Source: G963677445 sp963678275 (GTDB taxonomy: Bacteria > Bacteroidota > Ignavibacteria > Ignavibacteriales > Melioribacteraceae). From it: 64,000 nucleotides of DNA. The stretch is taken from NCBI GenBank assembly GCA_963678275.1, contig OY782765.1, positions 6,634,001 through 6,698,000 on the forward strand. The letters run 5' to 3'. A program made the position numbers and the translations under genes. Shown here piece after piece: positions 8,214 to 17,372 of this stretch. Under the pieces are notes generated by a model, which worked only from the letters and a program-made list of their open reading frames with translations, had not been told where the DNA came from and ran no database searches. The first letter of the stretch is position 1. Every line of letters starts with the position of its first letter.

Positions 8214-10772
8214 ATGCTTAAGAACCTTAATTTAAAGAAAAGGATGGCAATCTATTTTCTTCTTACCGGAATTATTCCAATGTTTATTGTTTCTGTTATC
8301 AGTTATAATAACGCGAGTTCAAAACTCGAAGAGCAGGATTTTAACGAGCTGCGGGCTGTTCAGACCATTAAATCAAATCAAATTGAATCTTATCTGAACG
8401 GGTGCAGGACAGATCTTGAGGTCTACGCTGTTAACAGCGGAATTATTCAGGCAATGAATCATTTTATTGAAGCTTATGATGAGGGAGGAATCGAAAACCA
8501 AAAATGGTCTGAATGGGACAGATATCACGGTCCGAAATTGAAACAGTATATTGAACAATTCGGATATTACGATCTATTCTTTATTAATCCCGCGGGTGAT
8601 ATAATTTATACTGTTGCCAAAGAATCAGATCTTGGTGAAAATTTACAAAGTGGAATACTTTCCAAAAGCGGACTGGCAAATGCCTTCAGGGGAGCCAAAA
8701 AAGAGTTTACATTTTCTGATTTTGAGTGGTATGACCCATCTAATGAACCAGCTTCATTTATCGCTATAAAAGTATTCGATGACAGGGGCGGGATGCTTGG
8801 AATTATGGCTTACCAGATATCACTAAAACGAATAAATGATATAATGCAGGAGAGAACCGGGATGGGCAGGACAGGAGAAACCTATCTCGTAGGTTCTGAT
8901 ATGCGCATGAGGTCAGACTCTTACCTTGATCCGGAAGGACATTCCGTAAAGGCCTCTTTTGAAGGAACGGTGGAAAAAAACGGGGTGAATACGACCGCTT
9001 CAAAAAATGCTCTGGCGGGGAAAAGCGGGGCGGAAATTATACTTGATTATAATGGCAACCCGGTTCTTTCAGCTTATTCGCCCCTGAACCTCTTTGGCCA
9101 GGTCAATTGGGCTATTATAGCGGAAATTGATGAAGAGGAGGCTTTTGAGGCTACCAACAGTCTTTTTAATATGATGTTGCTTCTTGGTTTTATTACAATA
9201 GTCATCCTTCTTGGAGTGGGATATTATCTTGCAGGGAAAATAGCAAAACCGATTATTATGATTACCGACGCTTCGAAAGAGGTAGCTGCCGGTAACACAG
9301 ATATCCAGGTTGATATTGATTCGAATGATGAACTGGGAGTTCTCGCGAAGTCCTTTAACATCATGGTGGAAAAAATTGAGCTGCAAATTGAATATCTTAA
9401 TAATCTTCCCACTCCCGTTATGATAACAGACAAAGATTATAACATTCAGTATATGAATAAATTCGGGGCGGAATTTGTAAGACATACACAAAAAGAGACA
9501 GTCGGGAAAAAATGCTATGATTTGGTAAATACAACACATTGCCGGACAGATAATTGTCCATTGAACAGAGTTCTCTCTTCGGGGGATGTTATCCACAATG
9601 AAACTGTATCCCGTCAGAATGGCAGTGAAATCCCTGTCCTGTATACTGCTTCCCCGGTCAAAAATAGGAAAGGAGAAATTATAGCTATTCAGGAATACCT
9701 GACCGATATTACCGAAATAAAAGAAATCCAGAATTATCTCAATCGTTCCACCAAAAGAATGCTCGGGGAGATGGAAAAGTTTAAAGATGGTGATATGACA
9801 ATCAGCCTGGAGCCTGAAAAAACAGATGATGATATAGGTCATCTTTATACAGGATTCAATCTTTCGGTAAATAATATACGTGAAATGATCCTTCAGGTAA
9901 AAGATGCTGTAGAGGCTACCGCGAGCGCGGGTAATGAAATTGCCTCAAGCGCTGAAGAAATGGCAGCGGGAGCTGAGGAGCAAAGTAGTCAGGCGGCTGA
10001 AGTGGCTGCCTCAGTTGAAGAGATGACAAAAACAATATTTGAAACAGCTCAAAACGCGGCAAAAGCTTCCGAATCGGCCAAAGAGTCTGGTTCCAAAGCC
10101 CGAAAAGGTGTCGAGGCGGTGGAAAATACTAAAACCGGTATGGAAAGAATTGTCGGTTCGACTGAAGATACCGGCAGAATAATTAATTCGCTGGCGAAAA
10201 AAACTGATCAGATTGGTGAAATCGCTATGGTAATTGATGAAATCGCTGATCAGACAAACCTGCTTGCTTTAAATGCGGCAATTGAGGCCGCGCGCGCCGG
10301 AGAACAGGGACGAGGTTTTGCGGTTGTTGCCGATGAAGTAAGAAAACTTGCCGAAAGAACAACGAAGGCCACAAAAGAAATCTCTGAAACCATAAAAGGT
10401 ATTCAAATTGAAGCGAAAGAAGCTGATATCTCGATGAAATCAGCGGCTGAGGCTGTTGATACCGGTAAAAAACTGACAGAGAGTGTAGCTGAAATGTTAA
10501 ACAGTATTCTTGAGAGCAGTGATCATGTAGGTGATTTAATTAACCAGGTAGCCGGCGCCAGTGAGGAGCAATCTTCCGCGGCGGAGCAGATTTCGAGAAC
10601 AATTGAAACCATTTCAGCGGTTACACAGCAGTCTGCCGGGGGAACACAACAAATTGCCCGCGCATCAGAAGACCTTAGTCAGCTTACCGAGAATCTGTCG
10701 CGGTTGATCTTAAAATTTAATATAAGCAAAGAGTCCGGTCAGATTGTAAACCGGGTTTTACTGGAAAATTAG
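8214..10772 (+). CDS. Methyl-accepting chemotaxis protein with Cache, HAMP and PAS domains
   Basis: Transmembrane chemoreceptor of 852 residues. Order: TM1 (about 12-32), periplasmic Cache-type sensor (about 35-310), TM2 (about 318-340), HAMP (about 340-395), then a cytoplasmic PAS domain (about 397-510) with a cysteine-rich stretch CYDLVNTTHCRTDNCP that may bind metal or heme. A second HAMP-like segment and the MCP signalling coiled coil follow, with the invariant hairpin tip EIADQTNLLALNAAIEAARA at about residues 678-697. It would couple to CheA/CheW and control flagellar rotation. No C-terminal CheR-docking pentapeptide is present. The ribosome site CGGAGAA precedes the ATG. It is a paralogue of the next gene but has its own promoter. 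The ligand is unknown. Confidence 0.93.
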   Translation: MLKNLNLKKRMAIYFLLTGIIPMFIVSVISYNNASSKLEEQDFNELRAVQTIKSNQIESYLNGCRTDLEVYAVNSGIIQAMNHFIEAYDEGGIENQKWSEWDRYHGPKLKQYIEQFGYYDLFFINPAGDIIYTVAKESDLGENLQSGILSKSGLANAFRGAKKEFTFSDFEWYDPSNEPASFIAIKVFDDRGGMLGIMAYQISLKRINDIMQERTGMGRTGETYLVGSDMRMRSDSYLDPEGHSVKASFEGTVEKNGVNTTASKNALAGKSGAEIILDYNGNPVLSAYSPLNLFGQVNWAIIAEIDEEEAFEATNSLFNMMLLLGFITIVILLGVGYYLAGKIAKPIIMITDASKEVAAGNTDIQVDIDSNDELGVLAKSFNIMVEKIELQIEYLNNLPTPVMITDKDYNIQYMNKFGAEFVRHTQKETVGKKCYDLVNTTHCRTDNCPLNRVLSSGDVIHNETVSRQNGSEIPVLYTASPVKNRKGEIIAIQEYLTDITEIKEIQNYLNRSTKRMLGEMEKFKDGDMTISLEPEKTDDDIGHLYTGFNLSVNNIREMILQVKDAVEATASAGNEIASSAEEMAAGAEEQSSQAAEVAASVEEMTKTIFETAQNAAKASESAKESGSKARKGVEAVENTKTGMERIVGSTEDTGRIINSLAKKTDQIGEIAMVIDEIADQTNLLALNAAIEAARAGEQGRGFAVVADEVRKLAERTTKATKEISETIKGIQIEAKEADISMKSAAEAVDTGKKLTESVAEMLNSILESSDHVGDLINQVAGASEEQSSAAEQISRTIETISAVTQQSAGGTQQIARASEDLSQLTENLSRLILKFNISKESGQIVNRVLLEN

Positions 10773-10780
10773 TATTAAAT

Positions 10781-10813
10781 CAGGAGAGGGAGAAAAATAC
10801 TTTCCCTCTCCTG
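10781..10813 (+). terminator. Strong hairpin after first chemoreceptor gene
   Basis: Perfect 11-base stem CAGGAGAGGGA / TCCCTCTCCTG with an 11-base loop, starting 9 bases after the stop. The T-run is poor, so it may act as a weak terminator or an mRNA 3' stabiliser. Confidence 0.55.
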
Positions 10814-10892
10814 AAGGAATTATTGCCAGATTTTGTCTGTTGAATCACAGACAATTTCCTACCAACTAATTGGTATTTTTATCATCTTTTCT

Positions 10893-10919
10893 TAACAATA
10901 CGGTATAATACTTCGATGA
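10893..10919 (+). promoter_or_regulatory. Weaker sigma-28-like promoter of second chemoreceptor gene
   Basis: TAACAATA, 11 bases, TTCGATGA. It matches the sigma-28 pattern less well than the site at 8131-8157, but it sits at nearly the same distance from its start codon (-10 box 60 bases upstream, against 64 there). The positional match supports it; sequence alone is marginal. Confidence 0.35.
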
Positions 10920-10971
10920 TAATTTAGCTGCTAAATAATATGCTTAATAAGACATCAATGTCGGAGAAAAT

Positions 10972-13203
10972 ATGTTTAAAAAGTTATCTTTTAAATTTTT
11001 GATTCCGGTTCTTTTGGTGATAATTGCCGTTCTTACCATAGGTCTTGTTGAAATATCCGATTTTGTAAGGCAATCAGTTAATCAAAAGTCGGATGAGATG
11101 GGAGAAGCAAAAGAGGAATTGATTATCAGTAATCTTCAATCGACAAATAAACTGGTAATGGAGCAGGTAAAAAGCGGGATGGCGGTGTTAAAAGAAAAGA
11201 CACTCGCGTTTGGAAGACCTTCTCAGAATGGAAAAGTGATAGTCAAAGGAAAAGAATCCAACGATCTGCTTTTTGGCAACCGGAGAACGGGAGCGGATTT
11301 CACAATTGTTGACGCGGTAAAGGATATTGTGGGGGGGACCGCGACGCTTTTTTCCCATACCAACGGTGAGTATATCAGAATAAGCACAAATGTTCAAAAG
11401 GATGATGGCACCAGAGCTATTGGGACAATATTAAATCCAAATGGCAAAGCAATTAAAAAAATCAATAACGGCGAGGCATATTATGGATTAGTAAATATCC
11501 TCGGTTATCCATACCTGACCGGTTATGAGCCTATAATTTCCAACGGTGAAATTCTTGGAATATGGTATACCGGCTATAAGCTTTCATCACTTGAATCACT
11601 TGGCAGTCTTATAATTAATACCCGTTTTCTTGAACATGGTTTCGCGGCTTTGGTTGATAATACCGGCAAACCATTTTTTAAGCCCGAATCGGTAACTCCC
11701 GAAAAACTGGAGCAAATAATAACTACCCGGAAGGATAAAGAATTTGGGAATTGGATAGTCAAAGAAACCACATTCGATAAGTGGAATTATAAGATTATTA
11801 TAGCCTGGCCCGAAAAAGATATTGATGAAAGAGTTGACGAAGCTTTTTCCAGTGTAATTTGGGGAGGCGTTCTTTTATCTGCTTTTATTCTGGGCGCGAT
11901 TTTGATATTATTATACAGATTTATACTCGTTCCGGTAAAAAAACTTAACCTTGCAGCGGAAAAAGTTACCTCAGGTGAATATAACGCGGAGGTTGATTAC
12001 AAATCGGAAGATGAATTGGGCAAACTGGCCGAATCGTTTTCTACGATGACCGCAAGTATCAGAAATTCGATTAAAGAAGTTGAACGTAAGTCGGATGAAG
12101 CTGAGTCTGCTGCTATTAAAGCGAGGGAAGCGGAGAGAAAATCGAGGGAACAGCAGGAATATTTATCGGGTAAATCAAATGAAATGCGTATAGCTCTTGA
12201 ATCATTTGCTTCGGGTGATTTAACAACACACCTTGAAATTGAAAATGATGATGAGATAGGCAGGCTCTTTACAGCATTTAATAAAGCCGCGCGCAGAATA
12301 ATGGAAATGATGATGCAGGTTGATCAGACAGTTGTCGCGACCGCGTCTGCAAGTTCTGAAATATCGGTAAGCACCGAAGAAATGGCGGCGGGGGCCGGTG
12401 AACAGAGCCAGCAGGCGGCTGAAGTCGCGGCTTCAATTGAGGAGATGACACAAACCATTATCCATACAGCCCAGGGAGCTTCAACAGCCAGCGGCACAGC
12501 CCGGGAAGCGGGAGAAAAAGCGAAACAGGGTGTGCAAAAAGTTGATGAAACCAAGCGGGGGATGGACCGTATTGTTGAATCGACAAAATCGACAGGAAAT
12601 ATTATTAACTCACTTTCTAAAAAATCTGATCAGATTGGAGAAATAGCGCGGGTGATAAATGAAATTGCCGATCAGACCAATCTGCTTGCTCTCAATGCCG
12701 CCATTGAAGCGGCGCGGGCAGGGGAGCAGGGGCGCGGATTCGCTGTTGTGGCCGATGAAGTGAGAAAACTGGCTGAAAGGACAACCAAAGCGACCACTGA
12801 AATTTCGGAAACGATCACCGGTATTCAGTCGGAAGCAAAATACGCTGATGAATCTATGCGTAAAGCTTCGGACGCGGTGGAAGCAGGAATGAAACTGACT
12901 GATGAGGTCGCGATAATGCTTTCGAGTATTCTTTCAAGCAGTAACCAGGTTGTTGAGGTGATTGATCAGGTTGCCACAGCTTCGGAAGAGCAATCTTCCG
13001 CTTCAGAACTAATCAGCAGAAATATCGAAAATATTAATTCTGTTACAAATGAAACCGCTTCAGGCATTCAGCAGATTGCTCAAACGGCAAACAGCCTGAG
13101 TCAGTTAACAGAAAACCTTAAAGAAATGATGAAACAATTTAAAATTAGCGGCAGTAATTCGCAGATGATGGTTCCAACGAATGGCGGTTTGTTGAAAAAT
13201 TGA
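10972..13203 (+). CDS. Methyl-accepting chemotaxis protein with single Cache (Cache_3/Cache_2-like) domain
   Basis: Chemoreceptor of 743 residues. TM1 at about 7-30; a periplasmic Cache domain follows (about 60-285, with GADFTIVDAVKD...GTATLFSHTNG and YYGLVNILGYPYLTGYEP), as found in receptors for small organic acids. TM2 lies at about 300-322, HAMP at about 322-375, a coiled-coil insert (KSDEAESAAIKAREAERKS) and a long signalling domain with tip EIADQTNLLALNAAIEAARA at about 561-580. The signalling half is close to that of the upstream paralogue while the sensor differs, so the pair probably arose by duplication and sensor swap. Start chosen for CGGAGAAAAT just upstream. The ligand is not identifiable. 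Confidence 0.93.
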   Translation: MFKKLSFKFLIPVLLVIIAVLTIGLVEISDFVRQSVNQKSDEMGEAKEELIISNLQSTNKLVMEQVKSGMAVLKEKTLAFGRPSQNGKVIVKGKESNDLLFGNRRTGADFTIVDAVKDIVGGTATLFSHTNGEYIRISTNVQKDDGTRAIGTILNPNGKAIKKINNGEAYYGLVNILGYPYLTGYEPIISNGEILGIWYTGYKLSSLESLGSLIINTRFLEHGFAALVDNTGKPFFKPESVTPEKLEQIITTRKDKEFGNWIVKETTFDKWNYKIIIAWPEKDIDERVDEAFSSVIWGGVLLSAFILGAILILLYRFILVPVKKLNLAAEKVTSGEYNAEVDYKSEDELGKLAESFSTMTASIRNSIKEVERKSDEAESAAIKAREAERKSREQQEYLSGKSNEMRIALESFASGDLTTHLEIENDDEIGRLFTAFNKAARRIMEMMMQVDQTVVATASASSEISVSTEEMAAGAGEQSQQAAEVAASIEEMTQTIIHTAQGASTASGTAREAGEKAKQGVQKVDETKRGMDRIVESTKSTGNIINSLSKKSDQIGEIARVINEIADQTNLLALNAAIEAARAGEQGRGFAVVADEVRKLAERTTKATTEISETITGIQSEAKYADESMRKASDAVEAGMKLTDEVAIMLSSILSSSNQVVEVIDQVATASEEQSSASELISRNIENINSVTNETASGIQQIAQTANSLSQLTENLKEMMKQFKISGSNSQMMVPTNGGLLKN

Positions 13204-13210
13204 TTTGCGC

Positions 13211-13234
13211 GGGGGTCAGTTACTTATGGCCCCC
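13211..13234. terminator. Bidirectional hairpin between convergent genes
   Basis: GGGGGTCA / TGGCCCCC stem (one G-T mismatch), 8-base loop, in the 32-base gap between the second chemoreceptor gene and the convergent acetyltransferase gene. Likely a shared terminator. Confidence 0.6.
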
Positions 13235-13235
13235 T

Positions 13236-13949
13236 CTATTCTCTGCATAATCCCATCCTTAAAATATCATTAAACTCACCATCAACCAAAATTTCTTTCC
13301 TTAACAATCCTTCCACTTTAAAACCAAGCTCCTCATTTATTTTTATGTTTCCAAGGTTTGTTTCAATAGTGCTAAGATATATTTTCCTCAGTCCTAATCC
13401 GGCGAAACCATACTTAATCCACATTTTTGTCGCTTCTTTTCCCATCCCGAGTCCTCTGGATTCAGGATCGCCGATAATTTTTCTCAGTTCGGCTTTGCCC
13501 TGAAGCGGGTCAAAATTCAGAAAGGCTAACGCTCCGATTCTTTTTTTCTCTTTGTTTTCAATTATGCCTATGTGGTTGTGTTCACCTTCTATGAGCGATT
13601 CAAGACTGATAAATGAACCGCAGGATGAAGATATCAGAAAAAATCTGCCATTGCTATCCTGCACCCATTCAGAAAGGGCCGCGCTGTCCTTTTTTTTATT
13701 GAAAGGCCTTATGACTACCGTTCCGCTGTTTAATGGCATTTCCCTGCATCCATCAATATTCCGGTAAATTTGCGTGTCGGTTTTATTTTCTTTCCGTACG
13801 CCGGAGAAACTTTTATCCAGGGAGAGGTCCAGCAGCGTATTTACAAACTTTAATATTTCTTTATAACGAAAACCATACTGGCTGGCTTCCTTAAAAAAAT
13901 TTTTGGCCATCACTTCGATAGTCGATTCTTGGATTTTGGATTCTACCAT
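13236..13949 (-). CDS. GNAT-family N-acetyltransferase with extra N-terminal domain
   Basis: Acetyl-CoA-dependent acyltransferase. I prefer the internal ATG at 13949 (MVESKIQES..., 237 residues); an upstream ATG at 14006 adds 19 residues with no better ribosome site. Residues about 80-237 are a RimJ/RimL-type GNAT fold: VVIRPFNKKKD at the start, ELRKIIGDPESRGLGMGKEA as the acetyl-CoA pyrophosphate loop (R/Q-x-x-G-x-G/A), then YLSTIETNLGNIKINEELGF typical of ribosomal-protein or sugar N-acetyltransferases. The first 75 residues form a helical segment (FFKEASQYGFRYKEILKFVN) I do not recognise. Substrate unknown. It converges on the chemoreceptor gene and is divergent from the PhnD-like gene. 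Confidence 0.8.
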   Translation of the reverse strand: MVESKIQESTIEVMAKNFFKEASQYGFRYKEILKFVNTLLDLSLDKSFSGVRKENKTDTQIYRNIDGCREMPLNSGTVVIRPFNKKKDSAALSEWVQDSNGRFFLISSSCGSFISLESLIEGEHNHIGIIENKEKKRIGALAFLNFDPLQGKAELRKIIGDPESRGLGMGKEATKMWIKYGFAGLGLRKIYLSTIETNLGNIKINEELGFKVEGLLRKEILVDGEFNDILRMGLCRE

Positions 13950-14150
13950 AAATCTAATTCCGGATATTTTTTTATTGAAAGTAATGTTTTTATTTCTATA
14001 ATTCAATGGCAGTTGAAATTAAGACTATTAATCTCTATTAAATTTAGATTAAGTTACATAAAAGAAACTATATTTAATTGAATAAATTGCGATAATCAGG
14101 ATATATTACATACCAAAAAATAAAAACGCAGTTCTGTATCCGGAATCTGA

Positions 14151-15083
14151 ATGACAAAAAAAACAGCTTATCTTCTCTTCTTAATATTGTTCTTATTTTA
14201 TTCCTGCCGGGAAAACCGGAAGGAAGAAAATAAAGCTCAGCCGGAAAATCATGAAAATATCATATCGATTGGATCGGTTTCTCTCGTTATTCAAAATGAA
14301 ATTTTAACTATACAGCCTTTTGCCGATTACCTTGCCGGGCATTTATCTGAATTTGGCATAGAAGAAGGCAGGGTGGTTGTTTCGGGAAATCTCAATGAAA
14401 TGGCCGGTTATATAAATTCAGGTGAAGTTGATATTTATATCGACAGTCCTTTTCCAACCCTGTTCCTCAATAGGGAAACGGGAATTGTGCCCGAACTGAT
14501 TCACTGGAAGGACAGCACAGAGTATTATAACAGCGTCTTTTTTGTGCGGAAAGAATCGGAAATTAAAGCAATTGGCGATTTACCGGGAAGAGCGCTCGCG
14601 TTTGAATCGGAATATTCAACTTCAGGATATTTTCTGCCAATGCTGAGTCTTTACCGCTCAGGCTTCGATCTGCGGTTTTTGGAAAAAAAAGGGGATAAAG
14701 CTGTCGATAAAGAAATCGGATATATATTTACAGGGGATGACGAGAATACCATGTTTTGGGTTCTGGAAGGCAAGGTTGACGCCGGAGCGACCGATATTAT
14801 CAGCTTTCGAAAGAATGCCGGCATAAGGATGAATGAGCTTCGGGTGATCTCCCATTCACCCGAAGTGCCCAGACAACTTGTATCATTCCGGAATAACATA
14901 CCGGAAAAACTAAAAGAAAAAATAATTTCCATTCTTTTGAAGATGAATATATCGGAGGAAGCAAAAGAAACTTTAAATTCCTTATATTCCACAGAAAAAT
15001 TTAGTATGCTTAAGGAAAAAGAATTTGAAAAACTCAAGAACGATTATTCTTTTTTCCTTCAGGAATTGATAAACGACAAATAA
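14151..15083 (+). CDS. PhnD/SsuA-type substrate-binding lipoprotein
   Basis: Periplasmic binding protein of 310 residues. The N-terminus ends in a lipobox-like FLFYSC, so Cys19 is probably lipidated. The body follows the phosphonate/phosphite/transferrin binding fold: FADYLAGHL near the start, GEVDIYIDSPFP (ligand-loop region), SVFFVRKES, FESEYSTSGYFLPM, then VLEGKVDAGATD and SHSPEVPRQLVSFRNNIP. No ABC permease or ATPase genes are adjacent. Instead a membrane histidine kinase starts 9 bases downstream. This resembles periplasmic proteins that present a ligand to a sensor kinase rather than to a transporter. The ligand may be a phosphonate, phosphite or other oxyanion; this cannot be decided from sequence. 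Confidence 0.82.
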   Translation: MTKKTAYLLFLILFLFYSCRENRKEENKAQPENHENIISIGSVSLVIQNEILTIQPFADYLAGHLSEFGIEEGRVVVSGNLNEMAGYINSGEVDIYIDSPFPTLFLNRETGIVPELIHWKDSTEYYNSVFFVRKESEIKAIGDLPGRALAFESEYSTSGYFLPMLSLYRSGFDLRFLEKKGDKAVDKEIGYIFTGDDENTMFWVLEGKVDAGATDIISFRKNAGIRMNELRVISHSPEVPRQLVSFRNNIPEKLKEKIISILLKMNISEEAKETLNSLYSTEKFSMLKEKEFEKLKNDYSFFLQELINDK

Positions 15084-15092
15084 TATTGAAAA

Positions 15093-16547
15093 ATGCAAAT
15101 AATCAAATCAAGCCTGACTCTTAAAAATACTCTTATAATCTCATCATTTTTGATAGTTCTTACGGTTTCCTATACTCTGATCAATATCCGATCGCAGGAA
15201 AATATACTCAGGAAGCGGCTTGAGGATGAAGCCGCGACATTATTGACAATTATGGAGGCTTCGGTTGCAGAAGCTTTGAATGATTACAGGATAGACCAGG
15301 TAAGACAACATCTTCAATTTATTAAAAAAAATGATGAAATTATTTATGCCTATGTCTATGGTAAGAAAGGTCATATATTATCGGATGGAACCTTTCTGAA
15401 TCAGCACCGGCATCAGGAACCTTTGGATACACTGGGAAGAAACAGTATCATCTCAAACAAACCGCTTGTTCAGTTTACTGATGATATTCTAAGCGTTTCT
15501 ATGCCGGTATATCTTAGCATTAACAGAATCGGCACGGTTCAGATTGGATATTCACTGGAATTAATGCATCAGGAGATCGCGGCTATTCGTGACCGCAATA
15601 TTATTTTTGGACTGATTTTTCTTCTTTTTGGAATTACACTTACTTTCTTTTTAATAAGGAGAATTGTAAATCCTATCAAGGAATTAAAGGCAGCCACCCA
15701 AAATGTTGCAGAGGGTGATTTCTCCAAAAAAATATCTGTCAAAACGGGCGATGAGCTTGAATCGCTCAGCGCGTCATTCAATATAATGATCGATAGAATT
15801 CTGGAGACAAGAACCGGTATTATTAACGCCAAGGAGGAAGCTGAAAAGTCCAATCGGCTTAAGTCGGAATTTCTGGCGCAAATGTCGCATGAAATAAGAA
15901 CACCGGTTAATACTATTCTTAGTTTTGCTTCTTTGATCCGAAGCGAAGTTTCAGATGACAGCAATGATGATATTGAAGAAAGTTTTGATATTATTGAAAG
16001 GGGCGGACAGCGTTTAATCAGGACTATAGACCTGATCCTTAATATGTCGGAACTTCAGGCAGGCACTTATAAATGTAATATGGAATCGCTCAATCTGCAG
16101 GAGGATGTTCTGGAACCTCTGATCTCTGAATTAAAAGTTAAGGCAGCCAGCAAGGAACTTGATTTTTATTATTATCCCACTCACGAAAATTCTTTTGTTT
16201 TTGGAGACAGGTATACTCTTATGCAATTATTCGCTAATCTGATTGATAACGCGATTAAATACACAAATGATGGCAAAGTGGCGGTTGTGGCAGAAGGAGT
16301 TAACGGTGTTGTTTCTGTCTCGGTTATAGATACCGGAATAGGGATTTCGGAAAAATATCTGAATTTATTATTTGAACCATTTTCACAGGAGGAGCAGGGA
16401 TACACCAGGAAATTTGAGGGTAACGGGCTCGGTCTCGCTCTGGTTAAAAAGTATTGTGAACTTAATCACGCGCAAATAGATGTGGAGAGTAAGAAAGGGA
16501 AGGGGAGCAACTTTAAAGTTACATTCCAAAGGCATATTTTGTCCTGA
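15093..16547 (+). CDS. Sensor histidine kinase (HAMP, HisKA, HATPase)
   Basis: Membrane sensor kinase of 484 residues. TM1 (about 12-30), extracytoplasmic region (about 31-165), TM2 (about 170-190), HAMP (NPIKELKAATQNVAEGDFS), HisKA with phospho-acceptor His in FLAQMSHEIRTPVN (about residue 265), then HATPase with N-box NLIDNAIKYTNDG, G1 DTGIGIS and G2 GNGLGLALVKKY. It starts 9 bases after the binding-protein gene, so the two are co-transcribed and the lipoprotein probably supplies the signal. No response-regulator gene and no receiver domain are present in the window, so the partner must be encoded elsewhere. Chemotaxis-like crosstalk is possible but not shown. Confidence 0.9.
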   Translation: MQIIKSSLTLKNTLIISSFLIVLTVSYTLINIRSQENILRKRLEDEAATLLTIMEASVAEALNDYRIDQVRQHLQFIKKNDEIIYAYVYGKKGHILSDGTFLNQHRHQEPLDTLGRNSIISNKPLVQFTDDILSVSMPVYLSINRIGTVQIGYSLELMHQEIAAIRDRNIIFGLIFLLFGITLTFFLIRRIVNPIKELKAATQNVAEGDFSKKISVKTGDELESLSASFNIMIDRILETRTGIINAKEEAEKSNRLKSEFLAQMSHEIRTPVNTILSFASLIRSEVSDDSNDDIEESFDIIERGGQRLIRTIDLILNMSELQAGTYKCNMESLNLQEDVLEPLISELKVKAASKELDFYYYPTHENSFVFGDRYTLMQLFANLIDNAIKYTNDGKVAVVAEGVNGVVSVSVIDTGIGISEKYLNLLFEPFSQEEQGYTRKFEGNGLGLALVKKYCELNHAQIDVESKKGKGSNFKVTFQRHILS

Positions 16548-16665
16548 ACGATTGGCCGTAAAATCAGAAATTATTTCGCTCAGGGATTCCCGGACTTTCT
16601 GAGAATTGTCGACATATTCGGGCATAACAAAAATATTTTCGAATAGTATTACAAATTTTTTGCAC

Positions 16666-16721
16666 TTGACAATAATTCTCCGTTTTGCTAAGTTTCGAAC
16701 GTTAGTTTAGAAAGTTCGAAA
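16666..16721 (+). promoter_or_regulatory. Efflux operon promoter with TetR operator dyad
   Basis: TTGACA (16666-16671), a 17-base spacer, then TAAGTT (16689-16694). It is overlapped by the inverted repeat TTTCGAAC-N13-GTTCGAAA (16693-16721). The dyad covers the -10 end and probable transcription start, the expected place for an autoregulating TetR repressor encoded 25 bases downstream. Confidence 0.6.
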
Positions 16722-16745
16722 AGCCAAAAAGTAGAATGGAGTTTT

Positions 16746-17351
16746 ATGAGTGACGCGTTTGATGAAAAAAAGGGGCTGATTAAACAATCGGCGATAAAAA
16801 CATTGTCACGCTATGGGATTCATAAAACCACAATGGAGGACATAGCCGCGAATGTCGGGATCAAAAAAAATTCCCTTTATTATTATTATGAAAGCAAAGA
16901 AGCCCTTATCAATGAAATTATTGAGGAGGAATTTGAGCAATTTCATAATAATTTGAGGAAAAAGCTTGAAAATAAAAACTCCTCTGAAAAAATCAGGGAA
17001 TATGTAAGGCTTTCCATGGGGTTTGGTTTTGACAGGATGAAACAACTTTCGACAAGTGTTTCCACATATTTTGAAATATTAAGGATGGTTGAAGGTAATT
17101 TTTATGAGCTGATTGAAAAAATTGATTGTGTTCTGATTTCGATTCTCAGGGAAGGAATTTCCCTGGGGCATTTCATTGAGCATGATGTGAAAAAACTGGC
17201 GAGGGCAATTAATCAAATGATTAAATCGATGGAATCGAGGCTGATTATATTTAATGAAGCAGATTTTTTGACTGATCTTGATATGAATAAAAATACTGAT
17301 TCAGCCTTGCTGATTATCGAATATGTAATTACCGGATTGGAAAAAAAATAA
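16746..17351 (+). CDS. TetR/AcrR-family repressor of efflux operon
   Basis: DNA-binding regulator of 201 residues, typical of TetR. N-terminal helix-turn-helix: IKQSAIKTLSRYGIHKTTME followed by DIAANVGIKKNSLYYYYESK. The C-terminal two thirds is helical and should bind the inducer. It is the first gene of a TetR-TolC-MFP-RND operon (21 bases before tolC), so the probable role is control of that pump in response to a pump substrate. A 29-base dyad overlaps the promoter just upstream. The inducer is unknown. Confidence 0.9.
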   Translation: MSDAFDEKKGLIKQSAIKTLSRYGIHKTTMEDIAANVGIKKNSLYYYYESKEALINEIIEEEFEQFHNNLRKKLENKNSSEKIREYVRLSMGFGFDRMKQLSTSVSTYFEILRMVEGNFYELIEKIDCVLISILREGISLGHFIEHDVKKLARAINQMIKSMESRLIIFNEADFLTDLDMNKNTDSALLIIEYVITGLEKK

Positions 17352-17372
17352 TAATAAATAAACAGGAATCTT

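Noticed and set aside
9069..9842. 257-residue minus-strand frame
   Set aside because: It is entirely antisense to the chemoreceptor gene, whose protein has full domain support.
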